NCBI GenBank assembly: GCA_020740775.1
Contig: JAHEWK010000011.1
Location: forward strand, 1,798,001 to 1,862,000
DNA from: Ilyonectria destructans
Taxonomy: Eukaryota > Ascomycota > Sordariomycetes > Hypocreales > Nectriaceae
Reading direction: 5' to 3'
DNA length: 64,000 nucleotides
Positions 1 through 10,187 of the stretch are shown piece by piece. The notes beneath the pieces are model-generated. The model was given only the letters and a program-made list of their open reading frames with translations, searched no databases and was not told where the DNA came from. Every line of letters begins with the position of its first letter. Within the stretch, counting starts at the first letter, position 1. The translations under genes were made by a program, and so were the position numbers.

Positions 1-19
1 CGCACTAACTCGGAAATAG

Positions 20-820
20 AAAGTCATCGTGGTAGGCAACTCTGCCTCTGGAGTCGATGTGAGCGTCCAGCTCTCCGCCGTCGCTGCACACCCTATATTT
101 GTTTCGGAAAAGGAGAAGCCCTCGGTTGTTCAGCCCCAGGCGAACACTCCTTGGGCGGCATACGTGCCCGAGATCGTCGAGTTCCTTCCGGAGACGCGTG
201 GTGTTCGCTTCGCTAACGGTCGAGTTGAGTCGGGCATTGATTCCATCATTTTCTGCACCGGATTCCACTACTCATACCCATTCCTCACCAAAGTTGAGCC
301 CTCCATCGTGGTCCCCGGTGGAGGTCACGCAGCCCATCTTTGGGAGCAGATTCTCTACACTGCAGATCCCACTCTTGCCTTCCTCAGTGTGCCCCAGCGG
401 ATCGTTCCCTTCCCAGTCTCCGAGGCCCAAAGCGCTGTCATCGGCCGTATCTGGTCTGGCCGACTCAACGTGCCGTCTAGAGCAGAGATGGATGCCTGGG
501 TTGAGGCTCAGCACAAAGTCAAGGGCGAGGGCAAGGCCATTCATGTGATGACATCTCCAGAGGATGTAGACTACGTCAATCGCCTCCATGATCTCAGCGC
601 GACAGCTGTCAAGGCCCCAGAGTTGGGACTGGAGAACGACGGCAATGGAAAGAAGCCCCCGTATTGGAACCTGGAAACGAGATGGATTCGTGAGCGGGTG
701 CCCAAGATCAAGCTGGCCAGCCGCGCTGTAGGAGAGCGGCGACACGAGCTTAGGACACTAAAGGATTTGGGCTTCGATTACGAGGAGTGGAAGAAGTCTG
801 AGGAAGGAAGTGCGCAGTGA
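20..820 (+). CDS. Flavin-containing monooxygenase, C-terminal part (5' end outside window)
   Basis: Last exon of an FAD/NADPH-dependent monooxygenase. Bases 1-19 look like an intron 3' end (CTAAC branch site, then TAG), so coding resumes at base 20 as K-V-I-V-V-G-N-S-A-S-G. That GxSxSG sequence is the NADPH-binding Rossmann motif of class B flavin monooxygenases. Further on, F-C-T-G-F-H-Y resembles the conserved F/LATGY block of the family. The exon runs about 266 residues to a TGA at 818-820. The FAD-binding N-terminus lies upstream of the window, so substrate and total length cannot be judged. Such enzymes oxygenate nitrogen or sulfur atoms, or ketones in the Baeyer-Villiger type, usually in the cytosol or at the ER. 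Its 3' neighbour is a drug/metabolite exporter in convergent orientation, which would fit detoxification or a small metabolite pathway, but that is inference. Confidence 0.85.
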   Translation, partial: KVIVVGNSASGVDVSVQLSAVAAHPIFVSEKEKPSVVQPQANTPWAAYVPEIVEFLPETRGVRFANGRVESGIDSIIFCTGFHYSYPFLTKVEPSIVVPGGGHAAHLWEQILYTADPTLAFLSVPQRIVPFPVSEAQSAVIGRIWSGRLNVPSRAEMDAWVEAQHKVKGEGKAIHVMTSPEDVDYVNRLHDLSATAVKAPELGLENDGNGKKPPYWNLETRWIRERVPKIKLASRAVGERRHELRTLKDLGFDYEEWKKSEEGSAQ

Positions 821-1143
821 TTTGAAGCATAGATGATGAATTCTATGTATATACTTGATACCTAACGAAAGAATAGAGATTACGAGTTAAAGCTGAAACA
901 TTGCTATAATTGTCTAGCATTTTGTTCAAGCAAGATCCAACTACAGAGTACAGCGCGATAGGTTTAGCCTAAACTTTTTAATTTTTCTTTTAAAAAAAAA
1001 ACCTTGTGTTGAATCAATTTTTAGTCACCTAGAATCATGATCCTAATTACAATAATACAATAATAGTGGGAATATAATGCAACAAAATCCAATCCTCCAT
1101 GGCTGCGGGTATCTTGCAATAACACATAATACTGGTTGTTTGA
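821..1143. other. Convergent intergenic region, AT-rich
   Basis: Shared 3' flank of the monooxygenase (plus) and the exporter (minus). It is AT-rich, with T and A tracts around 975-1005 that could serve polyadenylation in either direction. No coding potential was seen. Confidence 0.6.
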
Positions 1144-2964
1144 TCAGTTTCCAGTCTCTTTCTCCTCTGCAGTCTTCTCCGCAGTCTTCTCTGCAGGCTT
1201 CTCATTCACAGGCTCATCATCCTTCCTGCCCTTGAGCGACTTCAAGCCAGTCTGGTGTTCCTTGTGATCCTTGCTAAGGTTCACCTGGCGGATGAACATG
1301 CTAATAACCAAACCCAGTGCCGCGAAACATGTGTAGACGATGTACATCGTCTGAAGACTCTTCCAGTATGCCGCCTTGGCTACTCGACCATCATGTCCCG
1401 TCAAGCTGCCCACCAGCTCTACGTTGCTGGCCGCGTTGGAGCCCGATAGAGACTTGGCTAGCTCAGGGCCCAGCTCCCGCTCCAGTGTGGGGTATTGCTT
1501 TTCCATCTCGTTGTTGAAAATGACGCCGCCGATGACGACAGAGATGGAAGTGCCCATCTGTCGGATGAAGGAGAAGCTCGACGTCGCAGAGCCGATGTCT
1601 CTAGGCTCGACATTGGTCTGGAGCGCAATCAGGGGCGCCTGGAAGTTGGGACCAATTCCAATACCCGCGATGATCTGGAAGATGATAATCTTGGGCCAGT
1701 TCGCCCGAGACTCTAGGTCAATGAACAGACCAAAGCCCAAGACAGTGATGAGCAAGCCCCCCACAATAACGAGCTTGTACATGCCGGTCTTCTTGATGAA
1801 GATACCGCACCCCGCCGACACGAATGAGAGCGCCAGTACAAACGGCAACAAGTAGACACCTGAAAGTAGGGACGAGGCGCCGAGTACACCTTGGAAGTAG
1901 AGCGGAAGCCAATAGCTGCCTGACATGAAAGTAAAGGCATGAGCAAAGGAGAGTCCAAAGGCGGCGACACTGTTTCGGTTGTGGAATAGACGGATGGGGA
2001 TGATAGGGTACTTGGCAAACTTGGACTCGTAAATGAGGAAGAGGCCAACGATCAGCACGCCGAAGACAATGAGGCAGATGGTGGTTGCCGACTTCCAGGG
2101 GAAAGTGACGCCGCCGAATTCGAGGCCCAGGAGCCACATGACGGTGCCGCCGATGATGAGGAGGCTGCCAAACCAGTCAATGGCAAGGAGGCCCTCCTTG
2201 ACGGGCGTCTTTGGGTTGTGCAGCTTCAGGACAAAGATGAGGATCACGAAGGCGATGGCAGAGATGGGTAGGTTGATGTAGAAGCACCAACGCCAGGTCG
2301 CCTTGGTCGTAAAGACACCTCCCAGGACGGGTCCAACCGCCGAGGCCAGTGCCCAAACCATGCCGAGGATGCCAAAGTACATGCCACGGTTCCGCATGGA
2401 GAAGAGGTCGCTGATGGCGATATTGGGGAGGACAATGAGGCCGCCACCTCCAAGGCCCTGGATGGCACGGGCGGCAATGAGCATGCCCATGCTCTTGCTG
2501 AGAGCGCACAGCAGCGAGCCGATCCAGAAGATGACGGCGGCGGCGAGGATGACGGGCTTGCGGCCGAAGATGTCGGAGACCTTGCCCCAGGTCGGGACGA
2601 AGGCAGCGTTGCCGAGCAGGTAGGCGCTGCCGATCCAGATGTAGCCAACACTCGACTTGAACTCGTTGGCGATGGTCGGGATGGCGGTGGTGATGATGGT
2701 CATGTCCAGCGCCGCGAGGAAGAGCGCCGTGCACAGGGCGAACATGATGAGGAACGTCTGAAGGGTGGTCCGTCCAGCCTCGGGGTCTCCCGGCTTGGAG
2801 CCCGGAGGCGGAGTCGTAGCGGCCGGAGAAGAGGCCGGAGAAGAGGCCGGGTCTTCTGCGGTGGCCTCGGAGACGGACTCTGCTGCAGGGGCGGAGACGG
2901 CAGCATCTCGCTCGATGTCGAGCGTGCTGTCCGAGCTGGTTCTCCTCTCTGTCGAGGACGCCAT
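1144..2964 (-). CDS. MFS multidrug/metabolite exporter, DHA2 (14-TM) family
   Basis: Intronless gene for a 606-residue polytopic membrane protein. After a Ser/Ala/Pro-rich cytoplasmic tail of about 65 residues comes the first membrane span, carrying L-D-M-T-I, the DHA2 motif D1. The cytoplasmic motif A follows (G-K-V-S-D-I-F-G-R-K), then G-P-V-L-G-G-V-F, the antiporter motif C. About fourteen hydrophobic segments can be counted, and the tail is Lys/Glu-rich. These features match proton-driven exporters of toxins, drugs or secondary metabolites in the plasma or vacuolar membrane; the substrate cannot be read from sequence. The start is the first ATG of the open frame, with a normal-length N-terminal tail for the family. 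An inverted repeat about 310 bp upstream (3276-3293) is a candidate operator. The adjacent gene encodes a flavin monooxygenase. Confidence 0.93.
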   Translation of the reverse strand: MASSTERRTSSDSTLDIERDAAVSAPAAESVSEATAEDPASSPASSPAATTPPPGSKPGDPEAGRTTLQTFLIMFALCTALFLAALDMTIITTAIPTIANEFKSSVGYIWIGSAYLLGNAAFVPTWGKVSDIFGRKPVILAAAVIFWIGSLLCALSKSMGMLIAARAIQGLGGGGLIVLPNIAISDLFSMRNRGMYFGILGMVWALASAVGPVLGGVFTTKATWRWCFYINLPISAIAFVILIFVLKLHNPKTPVKEGLLAIDWFGSLLIIGGTVMWLLGLEFGGVTFPWKSATTICLIVFGVLIVGLFLIYESKFAKYPIIPIRLFHNRNSVAAFGLSFAHAFTFMSGSYWLPLYFQGVLGASSLLSGVYLLPFVLALSFVSAGCGIFIKKTGMYKLVIVGGLLITVLGFGLFIDLESRANWPKIIIFQIIAGIGIGPNFQAPLIALQTNVEPRDIGSATSSFSFIRQMGTSISVVIGGVIFNNEMEKQYPTLERELGPELAKSLSGSNAASNVELVGSLTGHDGRVAKAAYWKSLQTMYIVYTCFAALGLVISMFIRQVNLSKDHKEHQTGLKSLKGRKDDEPVNEKPAEKTAEKTAEEKETGN

Positions 2965-4199
2965 GGTTCTTGGTCTTCAGGGACTGTGTAGTTGATGAGG
3001 GGTTGCAAAGAATGAAGTAGAGCTCCCAGCGTAGGAGTTGTCGATGATCGCCGTTTCGGAGAGCGCCGTCAGCCGCAGTAACCAGTCCGCGTCTCTGAGT
3101 CTTCGTCGAAGAGAATTCAGTTTAGTTGCCGCAAGATCAACAGGTCGAGGAGACAGTTTCTCTTTATGATTGCTTCATGGCCACGACATCCCCTTTCATC
3201 GTCAGAGATTTTTTCCCTTCAGCTCGGCGTTTGGATGACGCGAAGTGGACGCGGAATCCCCCAAGAGGCACTCCTCCGGTCTCCGAGGACCGGCTACCCG
3301 GCACGGCAAGGGTAGCCAAAAGGACGTTGGCAAATGTCGTTTCTCCATGGCCTAGGACCGTTTTGGCGAGGTTATGTAAGGTAAATGGAGCCTTGGATCT
3401 GATTATGGAGGGCGGAGGTGGAGACGGATCGTCTAATGCGACCATGAGTAACAGGGAGGATTATTGCCGGCTCGTAATTCCGAATTGCCCGTCCTGCGCC
3501 GTCCACGTCATGTGGGGGACGACACCATTACCTGTGTCCTCGGACATCCGTCTGACATGGGTTTTTGTCTGTTTAGCCTTGGAGACCATGTCCTTGCATC
3601 TGATTGCCTCGAAGTCGGGTCATCCTGGACTAGATCAATAGTCACTCCCTGCCATTGCGTGGCAAGTGACTCACGATGAACGCCGCAAAACCTTCTCCTG
3701 ACCAGTGAAAGATCTGAATCATGATCTTCTCGGTCGCCGCGAGCCCCGACTCGCTCCCGATTAGGCATTGCCAAGGAGGGTTGACCCCAGGAATCGGGCC
3801 CAACGCCATGTCAGCCGTGATCATTAGGTCGATCTCGGACGTCGCTCAAAACTAATGTCCGAGACATGTGCTTGAGGCTCTGTTGTGTGTGACAAGAATG
3901 GTCCCGTCTCAACGTTTCCCGTGGAACTCAAAACACCACGTGCCGGGTCCGACTGGAATGAGACCAGCTGGGGAATGAACCGACATGCCCACTTTTAACA
4001 TCATAGTATGAGCACATGAACACCACTAAGATAGTTTATAGAGCCGGGAAATAGACGCTACTGCCTGCATCAAATCGCACAAATTCTTTTACATGCCCAA
4101 CGTCATTCACGACGCCCCAAACGCCTAATCTCCCTTAATTCGCCGTCCATTAAACATGACTCAATCTAGTCAATCCATCTCAATCCATACATAGTCCGA
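2965..4199. other. Intergenic: exporter promoter and RAD50 3' flank
   Basis: Upstream region of the exporter (minus) and downstream region of RAD50 (minus). A 171-codon open frame at 3126-3641 (plus) shows no family resemblance or splice pattern and is taken as chance. Apart from the inverted repeat at 3276-3293, I see nothing definite. Confidence 0.5.
3276..3293. promoter_or_regulatory. Perfect inverted repeat CCGGTC-N6-GACCGG upstream of the exporter
   Basis: Six-base arms, perfectly complementary, are separated by six bases. The repeat lies about 310-330 bp upstream of the exporter start codon. CGG/CCG half-sites with a fixed spacer are the usual targets of Zn2Cys6 binuclear-cluster activators, so this is a plausible operator. 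Function is inferred only. Confidence 0.4.
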
Positions 4200-7100
4200 C
4201 TAGAAAATCTTTGTGATGCTCTCCCTCGAAATGACACTGTTCTGCCGCTCGTCACGCCTGACGCGGAAGAAGCTGTCGCAGAAGTCGCTGCATCGCATGT
4301 GTCGCAGAAATTCTTCGTCGTGGGTGATGACAATTAGCTGGAAGTTGCTCTGGGCTTGGCGAGCCTTGATGATCATGTGCAAACTCTCAGCTAGGCTCTT
4401 GATATTGTCTCGGTCAAGATTGGTCGTGGGCTCGTCGAGTGCAATCAGGCCACAATTCACGCCAAAGGATTCAGCCAGGGCGAGACGGATAATGATGGAG
4501 GCGAGAACCTTCTGGCCGGCAGAGCAGCGGCCGCGCATGTCCATCTCAGTGTCTTGCTTCACCATGCAGAGTCGGTAGTTGTAGTTGCGCTTGCCGGTGT
4601 TCGACTCGTTATCGGAGCGGATAAGGATAGTGTCGATGTCAGTGCCCTGGTATGTGCTTTGCCACAGTTCGCCTGCAATACGATTGATCTCAGCCATCTT
4701 GAGAGAATGGAACTGCATGACGGCTTTGTCAACAGCTGAGCTGCATTGCGCCAGGTCCTCTATCGCCGCCTTCGTCGTCTCGACGCGGATATGTGACTCG
4801 CGGTACTTCTTCTTGGCATCTTTGTAGTCCATTTCCCACTCCTGTAGCAACCGTCCCAGTTCCTCATCTTTGGTCTTCATAGTCCCCATGACGGATCCGC
4901 GCTCGGCGAGAAGGCGGTTGTACTGGTTCTCCTGCGATCGAGCCTCGGCCTGGAGCCGCTCGTAGTCTTCATCGGCATTGCGTTCCTCTAGCTCGGATAT
5001 GTCTCGGCGGATGACCTCGAGCATGCGAAGGTGTTTTCGGTAGATGAGGTTATCATTGATATTCTTCTTCTTCCGATCTCCGTTGTCAATATCTTGCTTG
5101 AGCTTATTGGTGCGAACAGTGAGATCTGTGATCTCTGTTTCGGTCTTCGCAATGGCCTTTTCAAGGGTGGCAATGGCACGCTGATTCGAGGCAAGATTGG
5201 ATGGTCCCCCGCGGTCAACATAGTCCTGAATATCACTATCCATCATCTTGATCTCACTGACAGAGTTTGCAACTGCGTCGCGAGCCTCAACGATCACCTG
5301 CTCCTTTGCTCTGCCGCGCCGAAGAACTTCATCACGGGCAGATCTTGCTTCGTTCATGCTGGGTTCAATGTTCTCCAACTCTTCATCGGCGCGTTGAATA
5401 ACCTCTCGCTGGTGTAATTGCTCCTCCTTGAGTGACTGGACCTGGGTTTGGAGATCCTTCTTCTTGTCAAGTTGTCCACTAGCGCGGCTAATCTTGTTTC
5501 TGAGCTCACTCTTCTCCAGCTCCAGTGCATTCAGCTGGTCCTTCATGCGCTGTCGATCGTTGGTTAATTTTGAGATGCGTGTCTTGAGACTCCTCATCTG
5601 CTCAGCCAGACTAGCTTGGAGCTCGTGAATCTCCTCCGGGCTCCGAGTAGCGCCGCCAGACATCTGCTGGGACATGATACGGTCGACCTGAGCCTCAGAA
5701 TCGCTGATATCTTTGACAGTTTGGGCAATATTCATAACCGTCTTAGACATGTCTTCCAAGTCTTTTTGCTTCTCCTCCTCTGCAGAGACGATAGAGTTCT
5801 GCTCTTCCAACTGCCTCTCAAGGGAGTCGTACTCGCTCTCAACAGCTTTGCACTCATCTCGAAGGGAGGGAAGTTTGGTCGACACCCGTTCATAGGTATC
5901 GTACGCTGACCGAACGGAGCGCAGCTTTTCCAGGCTGGCCATGGATTCTTTCAGGTCCTTCTCGACTTCTACCTTTCCTTTTGGATCAAGGTTCTTGTCG
6001 ATCTTCTTTCCGAGCCGATCCAGGCTCGCAGCTTGGTTGTCATCGAAATGTCGTTCGCACAGCAGGCACTTCTTCTTCGACTCTAGCATGCGCTTGCACT
6101 TGTTGTAGTAGTCAACAAGGGCGTCGAAAAGACTGAGCTCGTTCCTGAGGTCCTCAACCTGCTGTTCTACTGAGGAGACCTCTTCGTCGTAGTCTTCGAT
6201 GATGGCGTTGTCCCGCACCGTCTGAAGTGCGTCGATGACCTGTTGCTGACAACTCGCGGCCTCTTTTGTGTTTCTGTCGAGCGATTCCTTCGCACTTCTC
6301 AATCGGAACTCCACCTTCTGCTGCTTCTGTCGCGTTTGGTCACGCCGTTTCTGGGCGTCCGCGGTGACCTTGTTCTGGTCTTTCAGGACAGATTGAAACT
6401 TGGCATCCAGTGTTTCCGACTGCCAGTCGTCACCAATTACCTTGTCCAGCTTTGGCCTCCAAGTACTTGTCAAAGTGTCGAGCTTGCGCTTGCGATCTGC
6501 TAGCTCCTTCTTCCTCAAGTCGAGTTGAGCGCGATCGGAGGCCATGCGGGTGCACTCAACAAGTTCTCGGCCGAGCTTTTCGTTCTCAGTCTCGAATTGG
6601 TGCAGCTTGTCGTTTTCATCTGCTATTTGGCGGTCCCAGTCTGAAGCCTCGAACCCTTTCTGGGCTGTCTGAAACCTGCTTTCAAGGTCTTCCAGCTGTC
6701 CGTCCAGAATAGCCTTGGCACCCTCATCCACATCAATCATCCCGGACTCATTCTGGAGTACATTGGTCCGCTTTTCGATCGCGTTCATCCGCTGCTTCGC
6801 AGAGACACGATCTTGAGTCCGAGCGGCTTTGCGACCCTCGAGCTCTGTAATAACACCAGTAGCCCTGTCCAATTCGACCGAGTTTTCCTTTTGCATTCGC
6901 TCGAGGTCTCGCTTCTTTTCATTCAGCAGCTTTTGTATCCGATCGTTGAAGCTCTTGACGTGCTGATCGCTCAGATCACCGTCATAACCCGAGAAACCAT
7001 AGGTTTCAGCGGCCTCTTGGATCACGTCCATGCGCATCTTGAGTTGGCGATCATATTTGTCTTTGTCTGATTGGTGCTTTCCTTGCTCGGCGAGCTTCGC

Positions 7101-8173
7101 GGATTGATCCCTTCGGGACTGGCCTAACGCCTTCTGTAGATCGTTGTATTGTGTCTTGTTATCATCCGCCTCGCCTTGGAGATGGAGCATGCGGTCTTCG
7201 TAGTGTGCGAGGTCATTTTCGAGAGATGCATCGTCGTCGTGAAGCTCATCGATGGTGGTTCTAAGCTCCTTGACCGCATCCTGACGGTACTCGAGTTGCT
7301 CGCGTTTGTTGTTGAGATTGTGAACGATTTCAAGGTGAGTATTTGCGGTCTCTCGGATACTTCGAATTCTGTCCTGGGTTTCCTCCATCTCTGCGCTGAT
7401 GGCCTCGCAGCTGTCTCGGGAAGCCTCAATTTCTGCCTGCAGGCCCTTCATCCTCTTCTCAGCTCGTTCTCCTCTGTCTTTGTTGACTTTGTTGTGTGCC
7501 TCGTCGTTCTGGAGCTTGCCAAGCTGCTCGACTTGCTTCTTGCGGAGCACTTTGAGGTTGTCAATGGCTTTGGTGTACTTCAATGCCTCGAAGATTTCAT
7601 CGAAGCGCTTCTTTAAAGCAGCAGGCTCGCTCAGCGGCCAGAGGGACTCGTCCTGGTGACAGAAGATAACGGCATCGAGAATGGCGGGGGAGACGCCGAG
7701 TCGTTCGGGAATCATTTCGTCAAGTTGAGCCTGCCTCGTTGAGGTGGTGGTGCGTTCGCCATTGTTGACAACCACCAGAGAACAGTCGAGAGTCTTCTGG
7801 GAACGGGTCGTCTTTTTTACGGTGAGTTGCATGCTTCGGGTAGCAACATGTTGGCGGTCATTGATCGATCGAAACTGCAGCTTGACCTGGGCCATGACCT
7901 CCTTCTCGCCGCAGAGCTGGGGAGTGTCAGAGCTGGTGACGACGATGACATTGAAACAAGACAGACCTTGGGATCGTGTATGAATGCACCGCCCTTGCTG
8001 TTGGGCGGCAGCTCACCAGTAGTGGCATACTTGAGACACTCGATAATGGTGGTCTTGCCGGAGCCATTGTACCCGACGATGAGGGTCAGTGGGGTGTTGA
8101 ACTGGATGGCTTCTCGGACGGACGGGCTAAACGAGCGAATGCCCGAGATGGAGAGCTTGTCGATTCTCGACAT
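4200..8173 (-). CDS. RAD50: DNA double-strand break repair ATPase RAD50
   Basis: SMC-like ATPase of the MRE11-RAD50-NBS1/XRS2 complex, which binds, tethers and helps resect DNA ends and supports telomere and meiotic functions in the nucleus. Two exons, 8173-7967 and 7916-4200 (minus), flank a 50-nt intron with an unusual GTCTGT donor; splicing restores the conserved stretch H-D-P-K-L-C-G-E-K-E-V. The product is 1307 residues, normal for RAD50. Visible landmarks are Walker [10 protein letters not shown] at 34-42; two long coiled-coil arms; the zinc-hook C-L-L-C at 686-689 at the apex; the ABC signature S-A-G-Q near 1201; Walker B L-I-A-L-D-E-P near 1226-1232; and a conserved V-I-T-H-D switch. 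Start ATG at 8173 matches the family N-terminus M-S-R-I-D-K-L. It diverges from wc-2. Confidence 0.97.
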
Positions 8174-10049
8174 GGTGGACGGCTACCGCATGGGGCGAGT
8201 GTAGGGCGTATAATCCGTTCACTACGAAGGCTGAAAGGTGGTGGTTTTCGATATTGGAGAGAGCGGTTTGGGTGGATCTGGATCTTGAACCAGGCAGCGA
8301 CCACGACCAACTCGTCAGACGCGACGAGAGCTGGTCACGCGTTTGAGAGCTCAGGGAAGGATGCGTCCGCACGTGACACATTTTCTGCTAGTCGTGGTTC
8401 CAGCGGGGCCCTCTACCGCGCTGTAGCTCACAGTGACATCCCAACCTACAGCACAAAAACCATACTGCATATCCATGTCGAGCAAAGTAACCGTGGTTCA
8501 CTGCTACGCGGATGCAGGGACCACTATCACCTAACCGATTTCGAACTTGTGTCGCTGGGTTTGACTCTGAAACTCAAGCCGCTCAAGTTGTCAGCGGGCA
8601 CTGGTGACTCCTCACATCTCAGGTTCTACTCTGTCATGATGACGAAACTCAAGACACACTCATCCTAGTGGAGCGGGGGACTCCAGCAGCCAATTCAGCA
8701 TCGGCCGTTTGCCATGGCGCGGAGCAAGCACCGGCCGAGGGCATCACAGACTCTCACAAGGCGCAACCCAGCCGGCTTGGACCCTGGGCTCGCGTCAACC
8801 AAGCGTGTTTGTACTGCGTAGGACCCTGGCACCAGCGACAAGCCGCAGCCGCCACCGCCACAATCATTCCAGTGCCAGCCATGGGGTTGTTGCAGCTTCT
8901 GTTACGCTGCAGCCGCCGCCAGCCAGCCAAAGATGACAAGTCGAGTTTAGGGTGTCACTGAGAATGAAGGCTGGACGCTGGATGCTCGGAAAGTCCCTTT
9001 ATGCCGCATCCCGGGCTTACACGGTCCAGACCCTTTTCGTACTGTTATGCAAGCATCTCGGCGCCGCTAGTTGACTGGCCCGCCTGCATGCGCGTCCTAG
9101 ACTGCTCAGAGAGATGCCAAAAAGGTCCGTCTCCTCACCCAACCCAGTCTCTAGTCAATGTTTGCGCTGTGTAAGCTGCGGGCGACACTCTTACCAATCC
9201 GCCTCGTAATTCATTACTACGCTTCCTATTGAACCGCTAAACACAGAGCCAAGGGGTCGTCAACCACGTAGCCCGGTTAAACTACGACAAGCAGGGAGAC
9301 GTCCATGCGTTTGTGTCCAGTGGGACAACCCGCTTTTACCGGGGTATTTCCTCCGAAACAAGTTTTGGGAGCGTCGAGATGTTGCCATGTTCTAATTTTC
9401 CAGCATCCCAGCATGACATTTGGCCGCTTTCCCATCTGTGGCACCATCGTGATTGCCAGATGCACCCACAGATCTTCAGGGACTTGACGATCCTCCGGCC
9501 GGGCATGCTGGGATATCGGAGTCGATGTAGTTGGCATGCGGGTTGGTCGTGCAACGTTTGCCTCGTTTCATGCGGCGCTCCGTCCCGTGCCTCTTCGTGT
9601 TGTGCTGTGCCGGTGTTGTGTCATGCCAATTGTCCTGGCGCTTTCGCCCGTAGTCTCTGGCCTGTAGTCTCTGGCCCGTAGTCGCTCGCCTATCGCCTCG
9701 CCTATGTGTAATCCTGTACCGTTCTGTGTCATCCCGTCTCGGGACTCGTCTCCTCTCTTTCCCAGCCGAGCTTGGACGGCGCCAATACACTTTCCTCCTT
9801 CATCTCCTCCACTTCCAAGATTTCACGCGCGCTCTGTTTCTGGCCCTGGCGCTTCTCTTTTCATTTCTCTGCCGTAGTCGAACGACAACGGCGACGTGCG
9901 TTATTGTTCGTCCATGTGCACGTACTTTTTGTGCATTGTCTTTTATCGTTTCCGTTGTTGTCGTCGTGAGGTCTGAGCCTCTGAGGCGACTTGCTCTGCC
10001 ACTTACCGTGCCGCCCGTGGCTTTCACAGTGCGGCCCTGCGCTTCGCCA
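8174..10049. other. Divergent intergenic region between RAD50 and wc-2
   Basis: About 1.9 kb that must hold the promoters of both RAD50 (minus) and wc-2 (plus). The last 400 bases are pyrimidine-rich and look like promoter or 5' leader of wc-2. A short direct repeat, GTAGTCTCTGGCC, occurs twice near 9652-9680. Several open frames overlap on both strands, but none has protein-like composition or a recognisable family. Confidence 0.5.
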
Positions 10050-10187
10050 ATGCAATTACTAGATTGCCACATGAAGGCGGCGCATCAACCATGTCCCACG
10101 GGCCACCTCCACCTCCACCTCCCCCTCCCCCTCCAACCAACCTCTTTGGTTTCGCCAACCTCGACATTGGTTCACTCCGTGACATGA
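10050..10187 (+). promoter_or_regulatory. Upstream ORF overlapping the wc-2 start codon
   Basis: An ATG at 10050, 41 bases before the wc-2 ATG at 10091 and in a different frame, opens a 45-codon reading frame that ends in TGA at 10185-10187. That stop is inside wc-2 exon 1, 11 bases before its donor site. If the transcript starts upstream of 10050, ribosomes initiating here would bypass the main start, so the uORF could dampen or condition WC-2 synthesis. The sequence of the uORF is direct observation; the regulatory role is inference, and no transcript start is known from the sequence. Confidence 0.45.

Noticed and set aside
3126..3641. 171-codon frame between the exporter and RAD50
   Set aside because: No motif, and it occupies the exporter promoter; more likely chance.
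9726..10187. 153-codon frame as a separate gene
   Set aside because: It covers wc-2 leader and overlaps exon 1 out of frame; only its last ATG (10050) is of interest, as a uORF.
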